Source of the DNA: Eudorina sp. 2006-703-Eu-15
Lineage: Eukaryota > Chlorophyta > Chlorophyceae > Chlamydomonadales > Volvocaceae
NCBI GenBank assembly: GCA_003117195.1
Contig: BDSI01000083.1
Location: forward strand, 262,998-326,997
Length of the DNA: 64,000 bases
Reading direction: 5' to 3'
The notes under the pieces are model-generated. The model saw only the letters and a list, made by a program, of their open reading frames with translations. It was not told where the DNA came from and ran no database searches. Positions 44,486-54,475 of the stretch are shown in pieces; positions within the stretch are counted from its first letter, which is position 1; each line of letters starts with the position of its first letter. A program made the translations under genes and the position numbers.

Positions 44486-45774
44486 GGGGGGGCCGGCAGG
44501 GGCAGGGACAGGAATCAGGGACGGGAGTGCAGGAACAGGGATCAGGAAGAGGTTAAAAAAGGGGGATCGGGTTTAGGGCGGGAAAGGGAGGATGATGCAG
44601 AGCCTGGGAAAGCCAAATGAAGAATGGGAACACGGCCGGCGTCAGCGGCGTGGCATCGTGGATCCCGCTGTAGGTAGAGCGATTCTGTTTGCGTTGACGT
44701 TGGCAACAGAGGGTGAGTGGTGAGCGTTGAGATGCGCACGCACCACAGCTCGGGCTTGGGCGGTTATGGGCGGGTTTGCCATTTAAACCACAGCTCGGCA
44801 CAGCCGCAACGCAAACCTACCAAGTTCAGGTTGTGGGTGCGGCGAAGGGAGAGGTGGTTATGAGGGTGTGCAGGAATAGCAAGGCTTAGCGCGTGGGCCA
44901 TGAAAGGCAGACACCCACGCACCCATAGAGTCAAAGAGTTGCCGTCAGAGGACAGGAAGGGCTGAAGTTACGGAAACCTTGGAGCAACGCTCGAAACGAC
45001 GTGCGATTGGACGACTGCGGCGCTGGACCGTTGGCCCTTCAGCTCTGCTAAAAGTCCTCTAAAAGCAAAGCGCAGGCAGTCGAGTTCCAGCGCGCGGCAG
45101 CTGCTATATTGTGTTGTACGTATGCGAAAAAAAGTTGTTCAACCCTAGCGCGTAATACTCCAGCGCGCTGGCGGCAGCGGCGCCACGGCAGCGGCGTGCA
45201 CAGCCCCTGAGGTGGCGAGAAGTTGTTCGCGTCCGAGGCGGATCCAAAAAGGTTGTGCGCGTAATTTTTTCCGGGACCTGCGCGGCCGCCAGATTGGCAA
45301 AGCCTGATACAGAAGTGCTGGAAACAAAGGAATTTGCTCAGAAAGGTTTGATGAGCACCTGTGATCGCGCGCTGTCAAGAGCGACTGTGTTGACGCATTC
45401 CTGTCACTCGCGGCGCGATGCCCGGCCCGACCACCCGCCCTCGCCTGTCACCTCTGGTGGCAGCCTTCCTACAGCACCTTGAAGTGTGGCAGGGAAGGTG
45501 TTGATGCCGGCGGTTGTCGTTAGAAGATGTGATGCCGGGGCCGACGATCTGTTAGAAAGGACTGGTCAGGGCGACGATGAAGGAACGTGGCGATAGCGTT
45601 TGTGCACCAGGCGGCATGGTTGCAAGGCTGCATTAAAACTTATGCACAGTGTACGCTGATGGGTAGATGTTCCAAGAAAGTACCTTCGAATGCCGTTGAG
45701 GTTCTGGATGACGACCGGCACGACCCGCGGTTCCGCTACTGATACGAGAAAAAGGCCCAAGCGAAACAAAGACA
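44486..45774. other. Intergenic spacer
   Basis: Probable promoter side of the 40.5-44.5 kb gene. Moderate GC, unique; no supported gene. The short frame ending at 45712 (VEVLDDDRHDPRFRY) could be the end of an unmodelled plus-strand gene. Confidence 0.35.
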
Positions 45775-46029
45775 ATGCGCACTAGTTTTACAGTGTTGGA
45801 AATTATATATGTTTCGTTATCATGCACATGTCTATTGCTTTGCTTCATTTCCATTATGACCAATCCTGATAGTGAGAAGGCAGAGAAAAACTTTGTCGAA
45901 CCTGTGCACGTTGTCGTCGCAGGAAGCGCTGTAGTTTGCATAGGTATGATTATGGGGTTATGCTTTGCCGTCAGCTTAGTTGCTCGGAAGCCCTTGATTG
46001 CCACGACATTTCCGCAGGCGCCGCTGTGA
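45775..46029 (+). CDS. Small two-helix membrane protein, candidate
   Basis: An 84-codon frame with ATG at 45775. Two hydrophobic segments, residues 8-28 (LEIIYVSLSCTCLLLCFISI) and 44-69 (VHVVVAGSAVVCIGMIMGLC ...), are separated by a charged loop (NPDSEKAEKNFVEP). AT-rich relative to the window. No family recognised. The end may be spliced at GCAG near 46019; alternatively this is an exon of a longer gene. Confidence 0.35.
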   Translation: MRTSFTVLEIIYVSLSCTCLLLCFISIMTNPDSEKAEKNFVEPVHVVVAGSAVVCIGMIMGLCFAVSLVARKPLIATTFPQAPL

Positions 46030-46246
46030 CAGCCACGCTGACCTATCGTTCGGGCACAAAAGAGTGAGATTATTCAATGCATGCGCAAACGTCTGCCATT
46101 TATGTTTTGCCGGTGTGCGCCACACCCCATCCGCAACACACGTCCGTCACCGCAGCCTGCTTGATGACGGAATCAACCCGGGCAGTCGGCTGCGCATCAT
46201 TCCAGTTGCAGTAAGCTTCTTTTGTTCGGGCACCTTGACGATATAG

Positions 46247-46690
46247 CGCGTGTCTGTGAACGTCAGGAGGGGAACACCAGCTGACCGGCCCCCGCAGGCA
46301 CGGACGCTTGCGCTCAGCACATTGCTTACCGGAATGCTGGGAATTGGAGGATTCTACATTCTCAAAGAGAACGGTTTTTTCCGAACTGATCAGGCGGAGC
46401 TTCCCTCTGCCAAGGAGGCTGCGCGCTTGTTGCGCCACCCCCGGGTACGTCCCTGTACGTCCGACCGTTGAGTGGACGAATTCACTGTACGGCACACATT
46501 CCGGCTGCGCCATTGATTCAATTTCCGGCAGTTGTAAGTGATGGGTTGTCTGCTGGACCTCTTAGGCTTATCGTGAACGCGTTGTAAGAGGGTTCCTGTG
46601 TGCCATCCAGTAATGCTGCCTATACATTGCTGCGTTTGCCACTTCATGCAGGAGTTTTTCAAAGAACTGGTTAAAGAGGAGCCCGAATGA
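46247..46690 (+). CDS. Small single-pass protein, two exons, start not found
   Basis: Exons 46247-46444 and 46652-46690 join in phase 0 (CGG|GTACGT, ATGCAG|). The product, about 79 aa as seen, has a basic N-terminus, one helix (ALSTLLTGMLGIGGFYILKE) and ends RHPR-EFFKELVKEEPE. An in-frame stop at 46244 and an ATATAG acceptor just before show that the first exon lies upstream and is not identified. Size and layout resemble small mitochondrial inner-membrane proteins, but no family is claimed. Confidence 0.45.
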
Positions 46691-47816
46691 AGATGCCGAC
46701 CATGCGCACGGTCGGCGGATGCGTAATGGCTGCCAGTGCAACACCCCGGCAGGGTCGCTTTAATCGGGAGGAGAGGGGAGGCGTGAGCGAAGGTTGCCAT
46801 AAAATGTTTGGCAAGGACCCTGGGCGTGATTGAAAGTGTAGGTTTCTATGAGACATGAGCTTAGTGGAGGTTTCCTGTTCCACGAGCTTGCGCACATCTT
46901 AACGATCCTACGGTTGCACTTATTGCAACAGCCAACGGTATTTTCCGGCTGGACGCCTGGAACTCTGAATGCGAGGTGACACGCAATTTTTATGTAAGTT
47001 ACTGTAAGGCTCGTAATGGAATCTTGTGTGCAGTCAAATGGGTTCCCGAGAGAAGAATGGTAGTTAGCAGAATATTTTATGCGAGCGTAGGATTACTGGC
47101 GCTGCGCCTGATGAGTGCTTACTGTGTGGATGCACACATCTGCTACAGCACGAATGTACGCCTCGGTCTTGTTGAATTGACATGGAAGAGAAAGAAAGGG
47201 GAAGAGAAATGTGGTATCGTACGCTCCAGGGCGGTGGATTGAAGGAGGTCCCTCCATTTAGCCTCTTTGCAGCAAATGCTCGCCCTTTCACTTTCAATTT
47301 GAGACATCCCACAGCGGAGTCTCTTGCAGCACTCCTGGTACCCTTCTGTACCCAGCTGATCTCGAGGTGCGACTTGTTGGCGGCGATGGCCAGACGACGC
47401 GCATAGCATATTCGACTTAGTTACGCCGGCGCAGCGTAGCGTTCGGCTGTGGATTCTATGTGGCGCTTAGGAAACAGCCCTGTATCAAGAGTCAGTTGCC
47501 TGCGTTGTTGCGACGTCGGCTCTCTGGATCCTCGCTACTATGGAGGCGGTCACCACCTCGGATGCCTTGAATGATCAGTTATTGGTCAATTCTCTTACAG
47601 CGCTCCTTGCATAACTGCTTTGAGTGGCGTCCGTTCTTGCGACGGCGGCGAGGCGCTTATTGTCTTTTTAGCCCGCCGCGAAAGTTGACGGCAATGAAGC
47701 ATTATCTAGCATTTTGAGACTCGTCAGGATTGATGTTTTCCATGCTATAAACGACGGTTGATACACGGGCCCTTCTCCCTCGCCGCCCCTTTCTTTCCCT
47801 GACAGGTTCAGCAAAA
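46691..47816. other. 5' flank of the EFL gene
   Basis: AT-richer unique sequence. A pyrimidine-rich stretch (CCCTTCTCCCTCGCCGCCCC) lies 30-55 bp upstream of the EFL ATG, common for highly expressed translation genes. No other gene supported. Confidence 0.4.
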
Positions 47817-49894
47817 ATGTCTGAGGGCAAGGAGCATCTTTCCATCGTCATGTAAGTTGCATTTGTTACTCAGATGGATGCGGGATTATTTGTTAGATGG
47901 TCACGGACTGATCTGACGCCAACTTTACCTCTTTTACACTTCCCACAGTTGCGGCCATGTCGACTCCGGCAAGTCGACCACCACTGGTCGTCTGCTGTTC
48001 GAGCTCGGCGGTATCCCCGAGCGTGAGCTGGAGAAGCTGAAGGAGGAGGCCGCTGCCCTCGGCAAGTCTTCGTTCGCCTTCGCCTTCTACATGGACCGCG
48101 CTAAGGAGGAGCGCGAGCGTGGTGTGACCATTGCCTGCACCACCAAGGAGTTCTTCACGGAGAAGTGGCACTACACCATCATCGATGCCCCGGGTATGTT
48201 CGCCTGACCCACGGGTGTTCGTGTCATGGGTTTGAGCCTGGTGACCCAACCCCAGTCACGGGTGTTCGGTTTTCTACGACGTTTGCTGCGCATTCAGTGT
48301 CGTTTGCCTGTTGGCCTATGCAAATCGTGGAACACTGTTCAATGTTCCTCTTTGCTTCCGCTCGCCATCCCCAGGTCACCGCGATTTCATCAAGAACATG
48401 ATTTCCGGTGCCGCCCAGGCCGATGTGTGCCTGCTGATGGTGCCTGCTGACGGTAACTTCACCACCGCCATCCAGAAGGGTGACCACAAGGTGCGACCCT
48501 CGTTGTGTTGGGTGCTTCTGCACCATCAGTCCCGTTGTAACCGTGAATGGACCAGCGTTATCAGCACGGACCCTGGCAACCAATCTTCCGAAATCGTGAC
48601 AAGTTGGGCATTGAAGGACATAGGAGCTGAAAACATCGTGTCCTCGGACGCGTGCTATGCGCAGGCCGGTGAGATCCAGGGCCAGACCCGCCAGCACGCC
48701 CGCCTGATCAACCTGCTGGGTGTGAAGCAGCTGATCGTCGGTGTCAACAAGATGGACTCCGATACCGCCGGCTACAAGAAGGAGCGCTACGATGAGATTG
48801 CCAACGAGATGCGCCACATGCTCGTCCGCGTCGGCTGGAAGGATGACTTCGTCCAGAAGTCCGTCCCAATCCTGCCCATCTCGGGCTGGCTCGGCGACAA
48901 CCTGATCGCCCCGGTGAGGTGGTGCACACAGTATATCCTGTCCTGTACTCAATCGCTGCCCCTGGCTCAGCTCGTGGAGTATGGTGGTTTTGTTTACCCT
49001 TTGGATTCTGCCCATTCCCCTCCACCGCGCAGTCGGCCAACATGACCTGGTACACCGGCCAGGAGGTCGTCAACCTGAAGAACGAGAAGGTCAAGGTCCA
49101 CACCCTGCTGGACGCTCTGAACAACTTCGTGACCATGCCGGAGCGCAAGACCGACGCCCCGCTGCGCCTGCCGATCTCGGGCACCTACAAGATTAAGGGT
49201 GTCGGTGATGTGCTGGCTGGCCGCGTGGAGCAGGGTGTCGTCAAGCCGGGTGATGAGGTCATCTTCCTGCCGACCCACACCGCCGCCAACCCGTGCGTCG
49301 GCAAGGTGTTCACCGTGGAGATGCACCACAAGCGTGTCGACAAGGCCGGCCCGGGCGACAACGTCGGCATGAACATTAAGGTGCGTGACATCTGGAAAAC
49401 CTGGAAATCGTAAATGGTATACATGCGTGGGCTTCAGCTGCCCAACGTATGGGCCTAGTGATCAGTCTTTTTAATATTTAAATTGTTCCTTGCAGGGTCT
49501 GGACAAGGGTAACATGCCCCGCACCGGTGACGTCATGATCCTGAAGTCGGACGGCACCCTGAAGATCGTCAAGGACTTCACCGCCCAGATCCAGACCCTG
49601 GATATCCCCGGCGAGGTGAAGAAGGGCTACTCGCCCATTGGCTTCGTGCGCTGCGGTCGCTCGGCCTGCCGCATGACTAACGTCAACTGGAAGGTCGGCA
49701 AGGAGACCGGTGGCAAGAAGATGGAGAACCCGGTCGGCCTTAAGGCCAACGAGATGGCCGAGGTCGTGTTCGAGCCGACCCAGCCCCTCATCGTCGACAC
49801 CTTCAAGAACTGCGAGGGTCTGTCCCGCATTGCCTTCCTGGATGGCAACACCGCTGTCATGCTTGGCAAGGTCGTGGCCGTGACCCACAAGTAA
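47817..49894 (+). CDS. EFL: Elongation factor-like GTPase (EFL), eEF1A functional equivalent
   Basis: Six exons: 47817-47851, 47949-48193, 48375-48490, 48665-48913, 49033-49380, 49496-49894; 1392 nt, 463 aa. G1 GHVDSGKST (residues 14-22), G3 DAPGHRDF, G4 NKMD and the C-terminal beta-barrel domains ([31 protein letters not shown]) are intact. [51 protein letters not shown] and [17 protein letters not shown] are features I associate with EFL (the scattered paralogue that replaces EF-1alpha in most chlorophytes, haptophytes, dinoflagellates, diatoms and others), not canonical eEF1A. It delivers aminoacyl-tRNA to the ribosome. Codon use is strongly biased to C/G endings, as expected for high expression. 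Intron 2 begins with GTATGTTCGCCTGACCCACG, shared with an MCTP intron. Confidence 0.95.
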
Positions 49895-50427
49895 ACAACC
49901 CCTGACAGGACCTTAGCATGTGCAGTGACTCACTGTGAGGTTCCTGCGGCACACGTGTGCGGGTTTGCACATGCGGGGGGTATGTTTGCGTTGACTTGAC
50001 AAGCTTCCGAGTTTCGGATAATTTTGACTACTCAGATCTTTTTGCTTCGCGTGGAAATTAGGCGGTGTATAGACAGGGTAGGCGGGGTCATCTCGTGTCG
50101 ACAATGCAGTTTTGGAAGATGTGACTGGTGATGCAATGAAGGACACGACGATTTTACAACGACGAACGAATCGTCCAGCGGGACGATCTGAACGGGCTAT
50201 GTATCGTACAGACCATCGTCCTTGCGTACTCCTTACGGAGGATTGGTGCTTGCTTGCTGTGTGGAATGACATTAGTGTCGTATGACACGCAAATGCCCGT
50301 AATCGCCTGTAAGCAAAAGCCTTGAAGCTGTATGTGATGCGGTAGTAAGTCTTGGCGTTAGTAAGCAGCGTGTGGTGATACCTATGGTCGAACCTGATTA
50401 CGGTTTGACAGAAAATTGCACGATAGA
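49895..50427. other. Spacer between convergent EFL and archease genes
   Basis: Contains both 3' flanks. A TGTAA motif lies at 50306-50310. No gene seen. Confidence 0.4.
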
Positions 50428-52494
50428 TCAGATATCCACAATTACAAACACGTCCGCGTCATCTTCGCGCTCCGCAATCGACATAGCGCTGTAGGTGATG
50501 GCCTTGATCTCGGTACCCACTTCGTGGTGGTTGCGGTCGAAAATCTCACCCATCCTAAAATGGCATCGAAGGGAGGCGATGACTTAGGCCGAGTAAGTCC
50601 ATCCGCATCAGCAATGTATGACATCAGAAAGGCCAAGGGTTCAATGCAGCTTGTCTTCAGAAAATTGATAGCAGCACATGCTGTATGCAGCACGCGCATG
50701 ACCGACACGTCAACAGATTCGGTCGTCACTCATGCGCTGGTTCGCTGCTCAATGCTGGTTCGCTGCTCAATGTTTCTCGCTTCTTACCCCTCCGCCTCGA
50801 TCATAAAGCTGGTTCGGTCAAAGCTCTTGATCCTCACGGCGCCGGCCAGGAACAGCTCCGTGGAGAACACGAACAGCAGCTCGTCCAAGAAGTTGTACAG
50901 CAGGGACTGCAGGTCGTGCCCCTCGGCCCGGTACAACCTGCGGCCGACCACCCAGACCTGGCATATCGGCTCGCCAGGACACGGAGGGGGACGCGTCCTG
51001 TGCGCCACCAGTCGCAGCTCCCAATGCTGCATGGCATTGAGGTGCTGCCCAGCCCATGTGGCATCTTGGCGCAGGAACGTGACCCCACCCTCACAACTGC
51101 TTCCGCCACTGCTGTACAGGCACTGCATCTAACACGAACGGCTCCAGTAGTTGCAAACTCGGCACCGCTACTCAGAGCGGTTCGCCGCACGCTCTTAGGA
51201 CAGAATCAATTGGGCGACATGCCGACATCGGGCAGCCAGCCCTGCTACAGGACAGCCCTCTAGAGAGACCCAAGAAAGACGTTCCTGACATCTGGAGGAA
51301 GCCCTTGCGGCCCGCTGCTTCGGTGCTGTTGGCCTGCAGCGGCCCTTCCCTCACCTCGCCTCCCGCAACTGCACGTGCTCCAGGGGAGACATGTAGTTGA
51401 ACATGGCCAGCGCGCAGTTCTCAAAGGCCTCTGTCAGGTTAGCGCCCCCTGATCGGTGTCAGTCGGATGAGTGAAGCGAGAGGCCAGGCGGGAGAGCATG
51501 ACTTGGGGGAAAGACACGGCATGTCGTACACCGTACACACACGCACACGCGGGTTTCTTCGCTTAACAAACCCACACATGCAACCCTCCCCCTATACGTC
51601 TCACTGCCCTGTTATCCTGCGTACCCATCACACCCGCGCGTGTCGATCGCCGGGCCATGGCTCGCTGGTGGATGGGTGGTCAGTGGCTGCACCCTCCGAA
51701 GCTGTACTGCGCACACCTTACGGGACTCACAAGCGTGCAGCTGCACGTCCGCCGTGTGGTCGAGGTCTGTGGGGAGGGTACGTTGGGTAAGGCGGGTTTC
51801 GGGGCGGGTACGACAGGTTGCGAACACCAGGACGGACGGACGGACGGACGGACGAAGCCGATCGGCCCCGTCGGCTGTCTGGCTGGCGGACAAGGTATGG
51901 CCGCCTGAAGCTGAGCTCGGCCGGTCCAACAATGCGCGCGTGTGCCTGATTCCTGATTTCAGCCTGTGAGACGTGGACTCGACCACCGCACGGCACTGTA
52001 CATGCACGCTTTGCCCCCGTACCCCGTACCCCCGTACCCCCGTACCCCGTACCCCGCTAACCCCGTACCCATGATCCACGCGTTCCTCGGCGTGCATGTA
52101 TCCCTGCAATGGAATGGGTTTCAGAGCCCAGGTACTCACATTCGAACTTGTAGTCACCCACGGCAGCTGATCGGTATGCGAAGGCCTCATTGCCACCACC
52201 ATCTTCGCTACCGTTTGTCTCAGCCCCGGTCCCCCTGCTTTCGGGTTGGGCAAGTGGCTCGAAGGCAGTCCGGTGTCCCTCCCGGGCGCCGTCGCTGGAG
52301 CTGTCCCCGCAGCTGGCCAGCGGTTCGCGGTCAGGACCAGGACCCTTGTCCGCCTTGGATTGCTCCGCAGCTCTTCCTATATAGGTTGTGACGCAGGCGG
52401 ATGCCGCTTGTGGGTCGGAGGAGTACCCTGCGGGCTGCGGTTCGCGTAACCGGCGCCGTGCGTTTGCGCGCTGCGGTAGGGCGTCCTCGTCCAT
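50428..52494 (-). CDS. Archease
   Basis: Five exons: 52494-52140, 51766-51731, 51448-51355, 50937-50788, 50554-50428; 762 nt, 253 aa, all phases consistent. The core begins near residue 115: YKFEYLDHTADVQLHAWG, TEAFENCALAMFNYMSPLEHV, AEGHDLQSLLYNFLDELLFV, GTEIKAITYSAMSIAE and the terminus DADVFVIVDI. Archease activates RtcB-type RNA ligase in tRNA splicing and related repair, and binds metal through acidic residues including the DHTAD motif and the C-terminal Asp. Residues 1-114 are an extra Ser/Gly/Glu-rich extension (MDEDALPQRANARRRLREPQ ...), absent from typical 140-170 aa archeases; a targeting or disordered region. In the usual GWGE motif the Trp is Met (EGMGEIFDRN). Divergent from the PRXL2-like gene with about 500 bp between starts. 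Confidence 0.92.
52005..52070 (+). repeat. (CCCGTAC)n tandem repeat in archease intron 1
   Basis: Eight or so copies of CCCCGTAC/CCCCCGTAC with small length variation. Confidence 0.85.
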
Positions 52495-52995
52495 TCAAGC
52501 CGCAGCGAATTGCAGTGATCTAATGTGAAATGTTCAGGTGATGTTGAGGATTGTACCGGTAGGTGGCGTAATGACCTTTCCTGACGCAGTTACCGCACCT
52601 AACTGCTTTCGGGCCCGCGGACCAGTCACCCGCGTTTGAAGGTAGTGAAAACGGAACGCATTTACGAGTAGTTAGTGTTCCTTGAGTCATTCTTGGATTG
52701 AAGCCATGCGATGACCTGTTCGCCCCCGAAACCGTTGCAAGTGTACGATTTGCGCCAAATGACGCCACTGACGCCTGGTGAGGCCACCTACGCAAAGACC
52801 GTGCTCAAGCATCTGTGAGGAGAAGTAATTTTTGACATCGCTAACCTATATCAATCCATTAAACGGAATCCTCCCTCTGAACGCGGGACTCTGAAGACAC
52901 TTACCACATACGATTGTGCGGCAACCTATTCCATTGCACACACTTATCAAACAACGATACCTTTCTGTGACCTTCCGAAGCTCTCAAGTCTCACG
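52495..52995. promoter_or_regulatory. Shared upstream region of archease and the PRXL2-like gene
   Basis: 501 bp between two divergent starts. GC is lower than in the flanking exons. No TATA box or known element can be assigned; a bidirectional promoter is inferred from layout only. Confidence 0.45.
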
Positions 52996-54475
52996 ATGGT
53001 CGCTTCCAGAGCGCTGCCTGCGATTTCATCGCTCGCAAACGTAGTGTTGAGGACGTCAGAGGGTACAGATATTGTGGCGAAGACGTTATGGCAATCACAA
53101 CCACTGGCCGTGCTGATTCTGCGTCGCCCCGGATGCGGTAGGTGAACCGTCGTCGGGGCGTGTGGTTCCTAGACGTGGTGACGTCTTTGACCCGCAGATG
53201 TGTCGCCTGCTGCCCGTAATCAATACAGTGTTCATACTTCCTTGTTTTTCCGCTGCGCTTGAGTTGTCATTTGGGTTCTGAGGCCTGGCGCGGCGTGAGC
53301 GGTTCCATGTTGCTCCCAAAACGTGGAACTTCACGGACCACAATCCCGCTTTAACATTCCACCTGTGCCTCTCTTGCAGTGCTGTGCCGCGATGAGGCTC
53401 AGCGACTCTGGAAGCTGAAGCCGGAGTTCGACCGCCTGGGCGTGGGGCTGGTCTGTGTGGTTCACGAATGGATCCCTCGCGAGGTGGGGCCCCTGACAGC
53501 GGCACCCACATCGACAGTCCTGGTGGCACCCCTTCGCCCTACCCACACGCGCACCCCTACCCACACGCTCACCCTGCCCCCAACACGTGGCGGCAGCCCT
53601 CGATGACGGCAGCAGCACACGCCCTCAGTCCCTCACACCGCTTACAGTTGCTGCATCTGCCATCGCATCAGTTAGGCGAGGCCATCCCTTGCTCCGCCCC
53701 AACGTAGCACGACCGATTTCCCGGGGGGGGGGGCAAGCTCTGACTTGCCGCTGACCTGCCACGATTACCTGACCTAGTCGGGAACCGTCCGAGCCAGACG
53801 CTGCCTGGCACTGGAACTCGGGCCCCGTGCTCCGAAGTGGCGCAGGCGGGGTTGAACCCGCCACCTATCGCTCACTGGGGATGAATCCCCCAATGCTCAC
53901 CGCACCACCACCCGCACCCCTGTTAAGAAGTATCCGCCCTGCCTCGCCGTTGCTCCTTCGCGGGCGGTTGCCCAAACTGCAAACCGCCACCGCATGCCCT
54001 TCCCTTCCCGGCCCGTCACGGTCCCGCCGCGACCTCGCCGCCCTTCCCATCTCTCAGCCTCCCCCTCGCTTCCCCGCTCCCATTACACCCTCCCATGCAC
54101 CAGGTGAGTGCGTTCACGTCAGGCTTCTGGCCGGGGCCCGTCTACCACGACCCCTCCAAGGCCTTCTACGCGGCCCTTAACGGCGGGACCCCGCTGCGGG
54201 GCTCCATGTGGGGCTTGCTGGCGCCCTGGAGCGATGTCTGGAAACGCATCCGCGCCGCATCGCGCAGCGTCTCGGACCACAACCTGGTGGGCGACGGCAT
54301 GACCATGGGCGGCGCCATGGTGATGCGGCGCGGCGGCGGCGGCGGCAAGTACGGCGACGGCGGCGTGGCCTGGATGCACCTCGAGAGCGATATCGGGTTG
54401 GTGGCGGAGCCCGAGGCGGTGCTGGCGGCGGCGCGGGTGGTGGTGAAGGAGGAGGAGACGGGTGGGAAGCTGTGA
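52996..54475 (+). CDS. PRXL2-type (peroxiredoxin-like 2 / AhpC-TSA_2) thioredoxin-fold protein
   Basis: Three exons: 52996-53137, 53380-53483, 54104-54475; 618 nt, 205 aa. The protein reads VLILRRPGC-V-LCRDEAQRL (a CVLC redox motif near residue 47, split by intron 1), FDRLGVGLVCVVHEWIPRE, then VSAFTSGFWPGPVYHDPSKA FYAAL, and a C-terminal part with DHNLVGDGMTMGGAMVM. The order RRPGCxxCR, GxxLVxV, F...F.G.VY.D..KAFY.AL, GDG...GG is that of the PRXL2/FAM213 group. Role: redox-active, probably reductant-dependent peroxide or disulfide chemistry; location not evident from the sequence. A Gly6 tract near residue 160 is a local expansion. Exon 3 begins GTGAGT straight after CAG. Confidence 0.82.
53837..53908 (-). 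other. tRNA-like sequence (possible tRNA pseudogene or SINE head)
   Basis: 72 nt on the minus strand with a 7-bp acceptor-like pairing (GTGGTGC with GCGCCAC, one G-T), a B-box-like GGTTCAACCCC inside GGCGGG/CCCGCC, and a GGGGATTCATCCCC hairpin. The D arm and anticodon loop do not fold canonically (no U33). Lies in intron 2 of the PRXL2-like gene, antisense. Confidence 0.3.

Noticed and set aside
47817..49894. Canonical eEF1A
   Set aside because: The sequence signatures ([40 protein letters not shown]) fit EFL, not EF-1alpha.
53837..53908. Functional tRNA in the PRXL2-like intron
   Set aside because: The acceptor pairs, but the anticodon loop lacks U33 and the T arm is 6 bp with a 6-nt loop; kept only as tRNA-like.
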